Shown piece after piece: positions 7,998-15,397 of a DNA stretch of 20,023 nt (within the stretch, counting starts at the first letter, position 1; the number at the start of each line of letters is the position of its first letter). This DNA comes from an uncultured Lachnospiraceae bacterium (GTDB taxonomy: Bacteria; Bacillota; Clostridia; Lachnospirales; Lachnospiraceae). Position numbers and translations under genes: made by a program. Under the pieces are notes generated by a model. The model did not search any database. It was not told where the DNA came from and saw nothing but the letters and a program-made list of their open reading frames with translations. The stretch is from NCBI GenBank assembly GCA_910585825.1, contig CAJUEY010000046.1:1-20023 (forward strand), written 5' to 3'.

Positions 7998-8677
7998 CGA
8001 TTGAAGAAGTAAATAAAAGGCTTATGGAGCTGGCTGAAGAAAAGAACGCAAAGCGAAGCGGCACGATTATTCCCGGAGCAAAGCCGATTTTAGGCGCCAG
8101 AGTTCCGGCGCTTAGAAAGCTGGCAAAACAAATTGCAAAGGAAAATTACAGGGAATTTTTAGAACAGTGCAAAGAAAATTATTTTGAGGAGCAGATGTTA
8201 AAGGCATTTGTGCTTGGATATGCCAGAGATGATATTGAGACGCTGCTCTCATATGCAGACAGGTTTGTTCCTGGCATTCAGGACTGGTGTGTAAACGACG
8301 GTTTCTGCCAGACGTTTTCCGTTGCCAGAAAACACCGGGAGACAGTATTCGCATGGCTTTTGCCTTATGTAAAAGAACAAAAAGAGTATTCCCAGCGTAT
8401 GGCGGCGGTTCTTCTGATGAGCCATTTTCTGACGGATGAGTATATTGATCCGGTGTTAGAGGTCCTGAACCAACTTTCCTGTGATGCGTACTATACAAAA
8501 ATGGGCGTCGCCTGGTGCGTTGCGACTGCTTATGCGAAATTTCCGAAAGAGACCTATGCATTTCTTTTAGACAATGGGTTGGATGACTGGACTTACAATA
8601 AGGCGATACAAAAAATGAGGGAGTCCTTTCGCGTCAGTCCGGAGGATAAAGAGATGCTGCGGAATATGAAACGTTAA
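7994..8677 (+). CDS. DNA alkylation repair protein, AlkD-like
   Basis: This 227-residue all-helical protein belongs to the AlkC/AlkD HEAT-like repeat superfamily. AlkD glycosylases remove bulky or cationic alkylated bases such as 3- and 7-methylpurines. The conserved core IQDWCVNDGFCQTF (95-108) holds a Trp-Asp pair (W98, D102) at the place where AlkD enzymes keep the active-site Trp and catalytic Asp. GVAWCVATAYAKFP (171-184) and YNKAIQKMRES (201-211) are further family segments. It starts at ATG 7994, overlapping trmD by four bases, with GGAGG at 7984-7988. Activity is inferred, since many short members of this group are untested. It ends the operon. No terminator follows directly, and the structured gap begins within about 60 nt. 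Confidence 0.85.
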   Translation: MTIEEVNKRLMELAEEKNAKRSGTIIPGAKPILGARVPALRKLAKQIAKENYREFLEQCKENYFEEQMLKAFVLGYARDDIETLLSYADRFVPGIQDWCVNDGFCQTFSVARKHRETVFAWLLPYVKEQKEYSQRMAAVLLMSHFLTDEYIDPVLEVLNQLSCDAYYTKMGVAWCVATAYAKFPKETYAFLLDNGLDDWTYNKAIQKMRESFRVSPEDKEMLRNMKR

Positions 8678-8703
8678 AGAGGGCGCAAATCAATATAAAC
8701 CAT

Positions 8704-8926
8704 GTGAAAGAAAATTACGATCCGGGGAAGGTCTTCGGACATGTCCGCGGGGAGCAGCTGAAAGCGGCTGCATGAGAATAGAATAAGCCGGTAACGGCAT
8801 GGGGACAAGGAGGAAACCTCCATCAGCCCGTTGAGGCAGCAATCAAGCACAAGTCTGCCGCGTGCCTTTATCTATAAAACAGAATGAAGGAATGCGAGGG
8901 CACAGACCCGGCAAGAACTGATGGGG
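8704..8926 (+). ncRNA. Candidate structured RNA or leader upstream of the fucosidase gene
   Basis: No gene of size is found in the 376-base gap 8678-9053. The + strand can form a 7-bp hairpin (8754-8760/8765-8771), GCCG-GTAA-CGGC with a GNRA-type loop (8787-8798), GGAGG-AAA-CCTCC (8809-8821), GGCAG/CTGCC (8835-8839/8855-8859) and GTGCC/GGCAC (8862-8866/8899-8903). A 9-bp long-range helix (8818-8826 with 8918-8926, core CATCAG/CTGATG) would close a domain and compete with the CCTCC arm of the earlier hairpin. A 12-bp palindrome (CGGACATGTCCG) lies at 8736-8747. A 23-codon frame from GTG 8704 to TGA 8775 reads KENYDPGKVFGHVRGEQL and could be a gene scrap. I do not recognise the class. Options are a riboswitch-like leader, a group II intron fragment or an unknown RNA. 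Boundaries are approximate. Confidence 0.35.
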
Positions 8927-8964
8927 TAAGTGTATGGATATACATCGGCAGTTATCAATTATTC

Positions 8965-8980
8965 CATCCATTTATGGATG
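8965..8980. promoter_or_regulatory. Inverted repeat, possible operator
   Basis: CATCCAT-TT-ATGGATG is a perfect 7-bp inverted repeat with a 2-nt centre, 74 nt before the fucosidase start. The short centre suits a dimeric regulator site better than an RNA hairpin. Confidence 0.4.
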
Positions 8981-8998
8981 ATGAGATAAATCTTACAA

Positions 8999-9018
8999 AA
9001 TATGTCGGGAGACATATT
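8999..9018. promoter_or_regulatory. 8-bp inverted repeat just before the fucosidase ribosome binding site
   Basis: AATATGTC-GGGA-GACATATT has perfect 8-bp arms (8999-9006 and 9011-9018). It lies 22 nt upstream of AGGAGG (9041-9046). It could be an operator or an mRNA hairpin. It is not followed by a T run, so a terminator is unlikely. A TTGACA at 9017-9022 overlaps its right arm but has no -10 at the right distance. Confidence 0.5.
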
Positions 9019-9053
9019 GACAAATTTTATATTCTGAAACAGGAGGTATTTTT

Positions 9054-12000
9054 ATGAGAAAACGAATGCAAAAGCTTTTGGGAGGCGCACTGGCCGTTTC
9101 CATGATATTGGGAATGTGCGTCAGTGAAAATGTGCGGGTACAGGCAGAAGAGAGTTCTGTCAGCACAGCGGATTTATCAGACAAAGGCACAGCCGAGCCT
9201 GAACCGTGGGGAGTGGTTCCGAGTCCGAATCAGTATCGGTACCAGAAAGATGAACTGGCGGCATTTTGCCATTTTGGACCGAATACATACAGCGGATATG
9301 AATGGGGCTTTGATCAGGGTTCGCAAACCTGGCTGTATGAGGGGAGGACGCCTGCCCAGATCTTTCCTCTTTCCGAGGATTTCGATGCGGAAACGCTGGT
9401 AACGACGCTGAAGGAGGCCGGATTTAAAAAGCTCATTGTAACGGCAAAACATCACGACGGTTTCTGCATCTGGAACAGTGAGCATACAGACTATGACGTT
9501 GCAAGTTCCAATTACAAAGAGGGAAAAGGAGATGTTCTTGCGGAGATTTCCGCTGCCTGTACAAAGTATGATATGGATATGGGACTGTATTTATCTCCCT
9601 GGGATGTTGCCGAACCGAGTTACGGATATTTTGATTCAGAAGGAAACTCACTGTGCGACTGGAACGGAACAGGAACCGGCATCCCCAAAAACGGGATGAC
9701 ATGGGAGGAGATGGAAGAGCGGGATGCAAAAGATTATAATGAATACTATGATAATCAGCTCAGAGAGATTCTTAGCAGCCCGAAATACGGAAATGACGGA
9801 CATTTTGTAGAAGTATGGATGGATGGGGCAAAAGGAGATAGATCCAAATATCAGGAATATGATTTTGTGCGCTGGTTTCAGACGATTCAGAAATATGAAG
9901 GAAAAGAGGCAGGCTTTGACGACGAATGTCTGCTGTTTGGGGCTCAGGCCTATACCACCGTTCGCTGGATCGGAAATGAGGATGGACTGGCAAATGAAGA
10001 AACATGGGCGCAGGTTACAGTGGATAAGGACGCAAATGACAAAGGCGGAACGATTAACAGTTATTCCACATCTAACGGTGGGAAGAACTATACGATGGGA
10101 TCTCCCACGGGAAATCAATGGACCGTGCCGGAGGCGGATGCCCGCATTACGAGCGGATGGTTTTGGGGCGACAATAAAAAAATGCCGAAATCCCTGGAGG
10201 AATTGTCAAATATGTATTTTAATTCTGTCGGACATAATGCGACGCTTTTGCTGAACGTTCCTCCGAATCCTGAGGGAAAAGTGGATCAGGCAATTCTTGA
10301 GCGCATTAGGGAATTTGGCAGTAATGTAAAAGAAAGTTTTGCAGATAATCTGGCGAAAGACGCAGTTATAACGGCAAGTGAAGTAAGAGGAAATGACAGC
10401 GCCTTTTCACCGGAAAACGTATTGGACGGAGACGATGCCACGTATTGGACGATGGATGACAGCGCGACAACAGGAAGCATTACTTTGGATCTGGGAAAAA
10501 CGAAAGTTTTTGATCTTGTGACAATCGAGGAGGCCATACAGCTTGGGCAGAGAATCAGCGGTTTTAAGGTGGAATATCGTGATCAGGAGGAAAATCCTTG
10601 GCAGCTGTTTGGAGAGGGAACGACGATCGGAGCAAAAAGAATCTGTAAAAATAAAAAAGTAAGGGCAAGATTCGTAAAAATCAGCATTACAGGCTCTAAA
10701 GCCGTGCCTTTGATCAGTGAAGTGGGCATATATAAGGCGACAGAGGCATTTGAAGAAGGCTCAGGCATTCCGGAAGGTCTGGAAATTATTTCCGTAACAG
10801 ATCGGGATACGTCAGACGGGGCAGGTTTTACTTATGAAACCGGCGACTGGACCTTAGAATCAGGAAGTGGATTTGTCGAAGAAAACAGCATGTATGCCGG
10901 TTCCGGTAAGGAAGCGACGCTGAACTTTGTCGGCAGCAAGATCTGGCTGTACGGGACAAAAGATTCCGGCCACGGAACAGCGGATATTTATATTGACGGC
11001 GAAAAAAAGACCACTATTGATACAAGATCAAATGTACGGGCAACAGGTCAGATGATCTTTGAATCAGAAGATCTGCAACACGGGTCTCATACCCTTCGGA
11101 TTGTAAATAAAGGGACGATCGGCCTGGATGCGGCGGCAGCGCTCAACAACGACGGAAAGGGAATGCTGCAGTTTATCAGGACATCATGTGAAACAGAAGA
11201 AGATTCAGAGACGGAAGTTGTCGTAAAACGAGTTGGAGGAAGCGCCGGAAGGATAACTGCCGTTTATACAAATAACCCCGGTTCTGCAGTGCAGGGACAT
11301 TATGACGTAGACGGTATCCGCGGAACCCTTACATTTGAAAATGGTGAAACAGAAAAGACATTTAAAGTCAGGACAACGCGTTATAAAGGGGAGACAGGGG
11401 ATTTGTCCTTTACCGTAGATCTGGAATCTGCGGGCGGCGGAGCTATATTGGGATTTTATACATCCATGAGCTTTACGATCCGTGATTTGGATGATCCCGA
11501 ACGTTTAGAAGAGGCAAAACAGATTCTTTCAGACAGCCAGAATCTTGACTTTGGTCTGTATACGGGCGAAGGCCAGTCAGAAGTCCAAAAGCTTACGGCT
11601 CAGTTAAATGCTTATATCAATGCAGGAGAACGGATTGAGTTGGAAGATGTGATAAAAACAGCCATACAGCTTAGGGATGCAAAGTCCAAACTGACAGTGC
11701 GGGAAAGCTATACAATAGAAGATCCTTTTGTATTTCCTGTCGGTGAAAAAGTAAAGACATTAGAGGCAGAGTGTTTTCAGCTGGATGCGTCAAATGCTGC
11801 AGATGCGGAGAGATATGTGCGTATTACAACAAATGAAGGCGCAAGCAACGGCAAAGAAGTCAATTGGTTTGAAAACGGCAATCGGATCGTCCTTCCGTTT
11901 ACTGCCGAGAAAGCAGGCCTTTATAAAGTGACGGCAACCTATCGCAGCGGCAAGCCGGCAGACAGTAATCCGAATGCTTTTGAGTGGAGCGGACAAAATA

Positions 12001-13202
12001 TTGTTTCGGGCAGTCAGGACGTATATGGAAACGGAAGTGCAGATGCTGAGGTGGCGAAATTCCGTACAACGGAATTTACGATTGAAGTAACACAAGCCGG
12101 AGCGGGAGAACTGGTATTTACGGCCTCCAGTAAAGGCGGACCTGTGATTGATAAATTTGTAATGGAACCTTTAGATAAGACGGTTGAGACAACGCCGGTA
12201 ACAGGAATTGCGCTGGATGCGTCTGAGCTTACATTGAACGATGATCAGAAAAATGCTCTGTTGTGTGTAACCATTTTACCGGAAAACGCTTCAAATAAAA
12301 ATGTAAGATTTGTCAGTTCAAATCCTCAGGTTGCAGAAGTGACAGAAGACGGTCTTGTGATAAGCCGTCAAAACGGGCAGACAGTTATTACCGTAACAAC
12401 AGAGGACGGTTCTAAGACAGCGGTCTGCAGAGTTAGGGTACAGAGATGTGATCTGGCGGCAGCAACGCTGGAAACAATGCTGTTTAATGCGAAGAAAATT
12501 TTGGATGCCGGCCAGGGAAGTTACGGAAAAGAGGCATGGGATTATTTCAGTAGAAAATATGAGGCTGCGGCAGCGGAAAAAGACAGTGCGGACTGGAATC
12601 GGTTAAAGATTCTTACAGAAGAGCTGCAGGCGGCTTTAGACGGACTGCAGAAAAATCAGACCGTAAAAGCGTTGAGCACTCCCACAGGCGTAAAAGCCGT
12701 CAGCACAATAAGCGGTGTATCTGTTACATTCTCTCCGGTGGCAAATGCAGCATCCTATGATATTTACCGGAAATCGGGCAGTGCATCTACAAAAATCGCC
12801 TCTGTAAAAACCGTGTCTTATCTGGATGAAAAAGCTCCCGGTGGAACGAAATCAGATTATACCGTAGTGGCGGTTTCCGGACAAAAGGATTATACTGACA
12901 GCGCAGCAAGCGCTGCGGCCAGCGTAACACTGCCGAAGGCTGTCTCCAAATTGAAAGTGAAAGCAGTGAGCGGCGGCGCGCAAATCACCTTTAAGAAGGT
13001 AAAAGGCGCAAAGAAATATATTATTTTGCGGGCGACAAAGAAGAGCGGGCCTTATAAAAAGATAAAAGTTCTAAAAGCAAAACAAACCAGTTTTGTAGAT
13101 AAGAAAGCAAAGAAAGGCAAAAATTTCTACAAGGTAGTCACCCAGAAAGGCGGCGCTTATAGTCCTGCCTCAAAGACGGCAAAAGCAAAAGTAAAAAAAT
13201 AA
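9054..13202 (+). CDS. Secreted multi-modular GH29 alpha-L-fucosidase
   Basis: This 1382-residue exported enzyme should release alpha-L-fucose from glycans outside the cell. A signal peptide spans residues 1-32. The GH29 catalytic domain (about 50-425) shows AAFCHFGPNTYSG, VTAKHHDGFCIW (129-140), LYLSPWD (178-184), VEVWMDGA with the expected nucleophile Asp257, and LLLNVPPNPEG (398-408). The wording is closer to subfamily B (alpha-1,3/1,4-fucosidases), which is tentative. An F5/8C (CBM32-like) module (432-562), a beta-sandwich module (575-708), a Calx-beta-like module (715-812), a helical segment (813-880), a CBM6-like module (898-1038), a BIG2 domain (1048-1130), a FIVAR-like helical segment (1132-1200) and two FnIII-like modules (1206-1382) follow. 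No sorting signal is visible. AGGAGG at 9041-9046 supports ATG 9054. It appears monocistronic. Confidence 0.93.
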   Translation: MRKRMQKLLGGALAVSMILGMCVSENVRVQAEESSVSTADLSDKGTAEPEPWGVVPSPNQYRYQKDELAAFCHFGPNTYSGYEWGFDQGSQTWLYEGRTPAQIFPLSEDFDAETLVTTLKEAGFKKLIVTAKHHDGFCIWNSEHTDYDVASSNYKEGKGDVLAEISAACTKYDMDMGLYLSPWDVAEPSYGYFDSEGNSLCDWNGTGTGIPKNGMTWEEMEERDAKDYNEYYDNQLREILSSPKYGNDGHFVEVWMDGAKGDRSKYQEYDFVRWFQTIQKYEGKEAGFDDECLLFGAQAYTTVRWIGNEDGLANEETWAQVTVDKDANDKGGTINSYSTSNGGKNYTMGSPTGNQWTVPEADARITSGWFWGDNKKMPKSLEELSNMYFNSVGHNATLLLNVPPNPEGKVDQAILERIREFGSNVKESFADNLAKDAVITASEVRGNDSAFSPENVLDGDDATYWTMDDSATTGSITLDLGKTKVFDLVTIEEAIQLGQRISGFKVEYRDQEENPWQLFGEGTTIGAKRICKNKKVRARFVKISITGSKAVPLISEVGIYKATEAFEEGSGIPEGLEIISVTDRDTSDGAGFTYETGDWTLESGSGFVEENSMYAGSGKEATLNFVGSKIWLYGTKDSGHGTADIYIDGEKKTTIDTRSNVRATGQMIFESEDLQHGSHTLRIVNKGTIGLDAAAALNNDGKGMLQFIRTSCETEEDSETEVVVKRVGGSAGRITAVYTNNPGSAVQGHYDVDGIRGTLTFENGETEKTFKVRTTRYKGETGDLSFTVDLESAGGGAILGFYTSMSFTIRDLDDPERLEEAKQILSDSQNLDFGLYTGEGQSEVQKLTAQLNAYINAGERIELEDVIKTAIQLRDAKSKLTVRESYTIEDPFVFPVGEKVKTLEAECFQLDASNAADAERYVRITTNEGASNGKEVNWFENGNRIVLPFTAEKAGLYKVTATYRSGKPADSNPNAFEWSGQNIVSGSQDVYGNGSADAEVAKFRTTEFTIEVTQAGAGELVFTASSKGGPVIDKFVMEPLDKTVETTPVTGIALDASELTLNDDQKNALLCVTILPENASNKNVRFVSSNPQVAEVTEDGLVISRQNGQTVITVTTEDGSKTAVCRVRVQRCDLAAATLETMLFNAKKILDAGQGSYGKEAWDYFSRKYEAAAAEKDSADWNRLKILTEELQAALDGLQKNQTVKALSTPTGVKAVSTISGVSVTFSPVANAASYDIYRKSGSASTKIASVKTVSYLDEKAPGGTKSDYTVVAVSGQKDYTDSAASAAASVTLPKAVSKLKVKAVSGGAQITFKKVKGAKKYIILRATKKSGPYKKIKVLKAKQTSFVDKKAKKGKNFYKVVTQKGGAYSPASKTAKAKVKK

Positions 13203-13311
13203 TAAAGAAAAAATCTATTATCGGCTGTGATTTGGCTCGGCCTTCTGTCAATGTAAAGGCAGAGGCTGACCCCGGCCGTGATCAGAATATGCGGATAAAA
13301 GGATTCATATC

Positions 13312-14244
13312 ATGGAAGATACCAAAAGAGAGACAGAGGGGAAAAATCTGCCGGAAGAGAAATACGTCAAAGAGAGTATGCGGATACAGAAAACAGAATA
13401 CGTCAGACAGCAGATGAAAAAGCGTAAGGAGGCGGAGGACGCGCTGCTGTTAAAACTGATTGAAGAGCAGAGGGTGATCGACAGTCTGCAGGAGGAAATA
13501 CGGGAAAATCTGGAGCAGACGGAAGAGAGCAGTAAGTACAATCAGGAATTAAAGGAAAACATCAATACTCAGATTTATGCGCTGCATGGAATATCCAAAG
13601 ATAAACTGGAGGGAATGCGGGAATACAGGAATGCATATTACCGGGGCTGTGCCTGCGCGATGTTTTTTCTGTCCGCTGCGCTGGTTGTTTTCAGCGGCGC
13701 TCTGCATGGATTTCAGTCGGAAATCTGCATGTTTCTGCTTTCCTTTACAGGTATGGAAGGGGCGCTTTTGGCACAGGAAAAGAAACGTCTGAGGGTATTG
13801 GATTTTCTTTTTCGGCTTTTATATCTTTTGATCTTTCCGGTTATGCTGGCAATGTTTGTATGTTACGAATTGAAATATCCGGAATATGAATGGGTTCTGC
13901 CCTATATGGTCATGGCTGCAGCCGGCATTCTGATTCTTGCAGCGCTCTCTTACTTTTTGTATAATCCATACCGCGGCGCAGGGAAGAAGGCGAGGGATGC
14001 GAGAGACCATATCGAAGATATTGAAAAATCCGCAAGAAAAGAAGTGCGCAAAAATAAAAGGAGCCTGAAAAGGGAGCTGAAAAAGCAGAACAGACGCATA
14101 AAAAAAGAAGAGAAGCGGAAAAACAGGACAGATGGGAAGAGGCTTTCGTTTCAGGAACTCCGGCAGGAGATAAAAGGAAGGATTTTCAGAAATAAAACGG
14201 CAAAAGTTCAGGATGCCGGGTCTGCGGAGGAAAAAAATTCTTGA
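13312..14244 (+). CDS. Unrecognised four-TM membrane protein with coiled-coil ends
   Basis: I do not recognise this 310-residue protein. The N-terminal 105 residues are charged and heptad-like (for example QMKKRKEAEDALLLKLIEEQ), suggesting a coiled coil. Four hydrophobic segments follow, at about 111-131, 134-153, 163-184 and 194-217. The C-terminal 90 residues are strongly basic and helical (RKNKRSLKRELKKQNRRIKK). An even number of membrane spans puts both tails on the same side, probably the cytoplasm by the positive-inside rule. ATG 13312 is preceded by AAAGGA at 13298-13303. Its TGA (14242-14244) lies inside the TTGACA of the L21 promoter, so it directly abuts the ribosomal operon but is probably a separate unit. 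No terminator is visible between it and the fucosidase gene, so read-through from that gene is possible. Confidence 0.7.
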   Translation: MEDTKRETEGKNLPEEKYVKESMRIQKTEYVRQQMKKRKEAEDALLLKLIEEQRVIDSLQEEIRENLEQTEESSKYNQELKENINTQIYALHGISKDKLEGMREYRNAYYRGCACAMFFLSAALVVFSGALHGFQSEICMFLLSFTGMEGALLAQEKKRLRVLDFLFRLLYLLIFPVMLAMFVCYELKYPEYEWVLPYMVMAAAGILILAALSYFLYNPYRGAGKKARDARDHIEDIEKSARKEVRKNKRSLKRELKKQNRRIKKEEKRKNRTDGKRLSFQELRQEIKGRIFRNKTAKVQDAGSAEEKNS

Positions 14245-14269
14245 CAAACAGGAGCTTATCTTTTAGTAT
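14241..14269 (+). promoter_or_regulatory. Promoter of the rplU-prp-rpmA operon
   Basis: A perfect TTGACA at 14241-14246, a 17-nt spacer and TAGTAT at 14264-14269 (4 of 6 to TATAAT). The -35 overlaps the stop codon of the preceding gene. Confidence 0.75.
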
Positions 14270-14275
14270 ATGAAT

Positions 14276-14341
14276 GTATGCCGCACAGTGAGGCTTAAGA
14301 CTGCACAGACTGCAGCGCCGTAACTGGCGAGTAATGATAAT
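14276..14341 (+). ncRNA. L21 leader, likely autoregulatory 5' UTR
   Basis: The roughly 80-nt leader can form CTGCA-CAGAC-TGCAG (14301-14315) and CGCC-GTAACT-GGCG (14316-14329) in tandem before AGGAGG at 14342-14347. Firmicutes rplU operons commonly carry an L21 leader RNA in this place, thought to bind a ribosomal protein of the operon. The class is assigned from position and hairpins, not from a covariance search. Confidence 0.6.
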
Positions 14342-14353
14342 AGGAGGTGCCAT

Positions 14354-14659
14354 ATGTACGCAATTATAGCAACAGGCGGAAAACAGTACAAAGTATCCGA
14401 AGGCGATATCATTACCATTGAAAAGCTTGGCGTGGAGGCCGGCGAAAAGGTTACTTTTGATCAGGTTGTCGCAGTGTCTGACAACGGATTAAAAGTAGGC
14501 GATGATGTAGCGAATGCAACGGTAGAGGCTTCTGTAGTCAAAGAAGGCAGAGGCAGGAAGATCATCGTATACAAGTACAAGAGAAAAACCGGCTATCACA
14601 AGAAGAACGGCCACAGACAGGCGTATACCAAGGTTAAGATTGAAAAGATCAATGCCTAG
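14354..14659 (+). CDS. rplU: 50S ribosomal protein L21
   Basis: The 101-residue L21 binds 23S rRNA in the large subunit. The N-terminal MYAIIATGGKQYKVSEGD and the C-terminal GRGRKIIVYKYKRKTGYHKK and GHRQ segments are diagnostic, and the length is normal. ATG 14354 has AGGAGG at 14342-14347. It is the first gene of the operon, 10 nt before prp. Confidence 0.98.
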   Translation: MYAIIATGGKQYKVSEGDIITIEKLGVEAGEKVTFDQVVAVSDNGLKVGDDVANATVEASVVKEGRGRKIIVYKYKRKTGYHKKNGHRQAYTKVKIEKINA

Positions 14660-14669
14660 CCGGAAATGA

Positions 14670-15005
14670 ATGAGTATGATTCAGGTAACAATGATCAGAA
14701 ACAGAGATGGAAAATATATTGGTTTTGATTGTATTGGCCATGCAGGGTATGCCGGGTCGGGGGAAGATATTGTATGCGCAGGGGTTTCGGTTCTTGTGAT
14801 TAATACCGTAAATTCCATTCGCTCGTATACCAATGAGATCTTTTCCACAGATACCGATGAGGATGCCGGAAAGATTACCCTGCGTTTTGAGAAACCAGCG
14901 GGGCATGACGCACAGCTTTTGATGCAGTCTCTTGTATTGGGACTGCAGGGCGTATACAGCCAGTACGGAGCCAGATATATGAAGCTTAACTTCAAGGAGG
15001 TGTAA
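14670..15005 (+). CDS. prp: Ribosomal-processing cysteine protease Prp
   Basis: Prp (YsxB family) removes the N-terminal extension of L27 in Firmicutes and related bacteria, a step needed for correct ribosome assembly. The 111-residue protein carries the two catalytic motifs, GHAGYAGSGEDIVCAGVSVL, split as His24 and Cys36 with the usual 12-residue spacing. The rest (LQGVYSQYGARYMKL near the end) also fits. The start may be ATG 14670 or ATG 14676, since neither has a strong ribosome binding site; translation is probably coupled to rplU. Its 3' end contains the AAGGAGG for rpmA. The gene sits between L21 and L27, its standard place, and the matching substrate extension is present in the next gene. 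Confidence 0.95.
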   Translation: MSMIQVTMIRNRDGKYIGFDCIGHAGYAGSGEDIVCAGVSVLVINTVNSIRSYTNEIFSTDTDEDAGKITLRFEKPAGHDAQLLMQSLVLGLQGVYSQYGARYMKLNFKEV

Positions 15006-15009
15006 GAAT

Positions 15010-15300
15010 ATGTTAAACATGAACCTTCAGTTTTTTGCACATAAAAAGGGAGTTGGTTCTACCAAGAACGGACGTGACTCCGAATCGAAAAGACTGGGTG
15101 CAAAAAGAGCGGACGGACAGTTTGTAAAAGCCGGAAATATATTATACAGACAGCGCGGTACCAGAATTCATCCGGGCAATAACGTAGGAATCGGCGGAGA
15201 CGATACCTTATTTGCATTGGTTGACGGTGTATTACGTTTTGAAAGAAAAGGAAGAGACAAAAAGCAGGCTTCCGTATATCCGGTAGCAAGCAACGAATAA
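15010..15300 (+). CDS. rpmA: 50S ribosomal protein L27 with a Prp-cleavable N-terminal extension
   Basis: L27 reaches into the peptidyl-transferase centre with its N-terminus. The 96-residue protein starts MLNMNLQFFAHKKGVGSTKN. The first nine residues (MLNMNLQFF) match the extension known in Firmicutes such as Staphylococcus aureus, where Prp cuts between FF and A, leaving AHKKG as the mature start. The body (RDSESKRLGAKRADGQ, GTRIHPGNNVGIGGDDTLFA) is typical. AAGGAGG at 14994-15000 drives ATG 15010, 4 nt after the prp stop. Confidence 0.98.
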   Translation: MLNMNLQFFAHKKGVGSTKNGRDSESKRLGAKRADGQFVKAGNILYRQRGTRIHPGNNVGIGGDDTLFALVDGVLRFERKGRDKKQASVYPVASNE

Positions 15301-15311
15301 GGAGATTTCAA

Positions 15312-15342
15312 AGGCCCGACGTTATGCCGGGCCTGTTGTTTT
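15312..15342 (+). terminator. Terminator after rpmA
   Basis: AGGCCCG (15312-15318) pairs with CGGGCCT (15328-15334), followed by a T-rich tract interrupted by G (GTTGTTTTAT). It partly separates obgE from the ribosomal genes. Confidence 0.75.
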
Positions 15343-15397
15343 ATATGCAGGGACTTAGAAAGAAAATTTTCCTGCTGAATGAGAAAGAGGTGAAACT

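Noticed and set aside
8704..8926. T-box, cobalamin, c-di-GMP, glmS, RNase P or SRP RNA
   Set aside because: The conserved sequence blocks of these classes as I know them are not present.
8916..8930. Hammerhead ribozyme core (CTGATG)
   Set aside because: The core needs CUGAUGA plus a GAAA partner in the right place; here it reads CTGATGGGG.
9017..9022. TTGACA as a -35 element for the fucosidase gene
   Set aside because: At 16-18 nt spacing the sequence is the AGGAGG ribosome binding site region, with no -10 element.
9648..10118. Overlapping reverse-strand frames inside the fucosidase gene
   Set aside because: They are antisense to the conserved GH29 domain and are best explained as chance frames caused by codon bias.
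13203..13311. Terminator after the fucosidase gene
   Set aside because: Weak pairing (for example TTCTGTC with GGCAGAG) is possible, but there is no T run after it.
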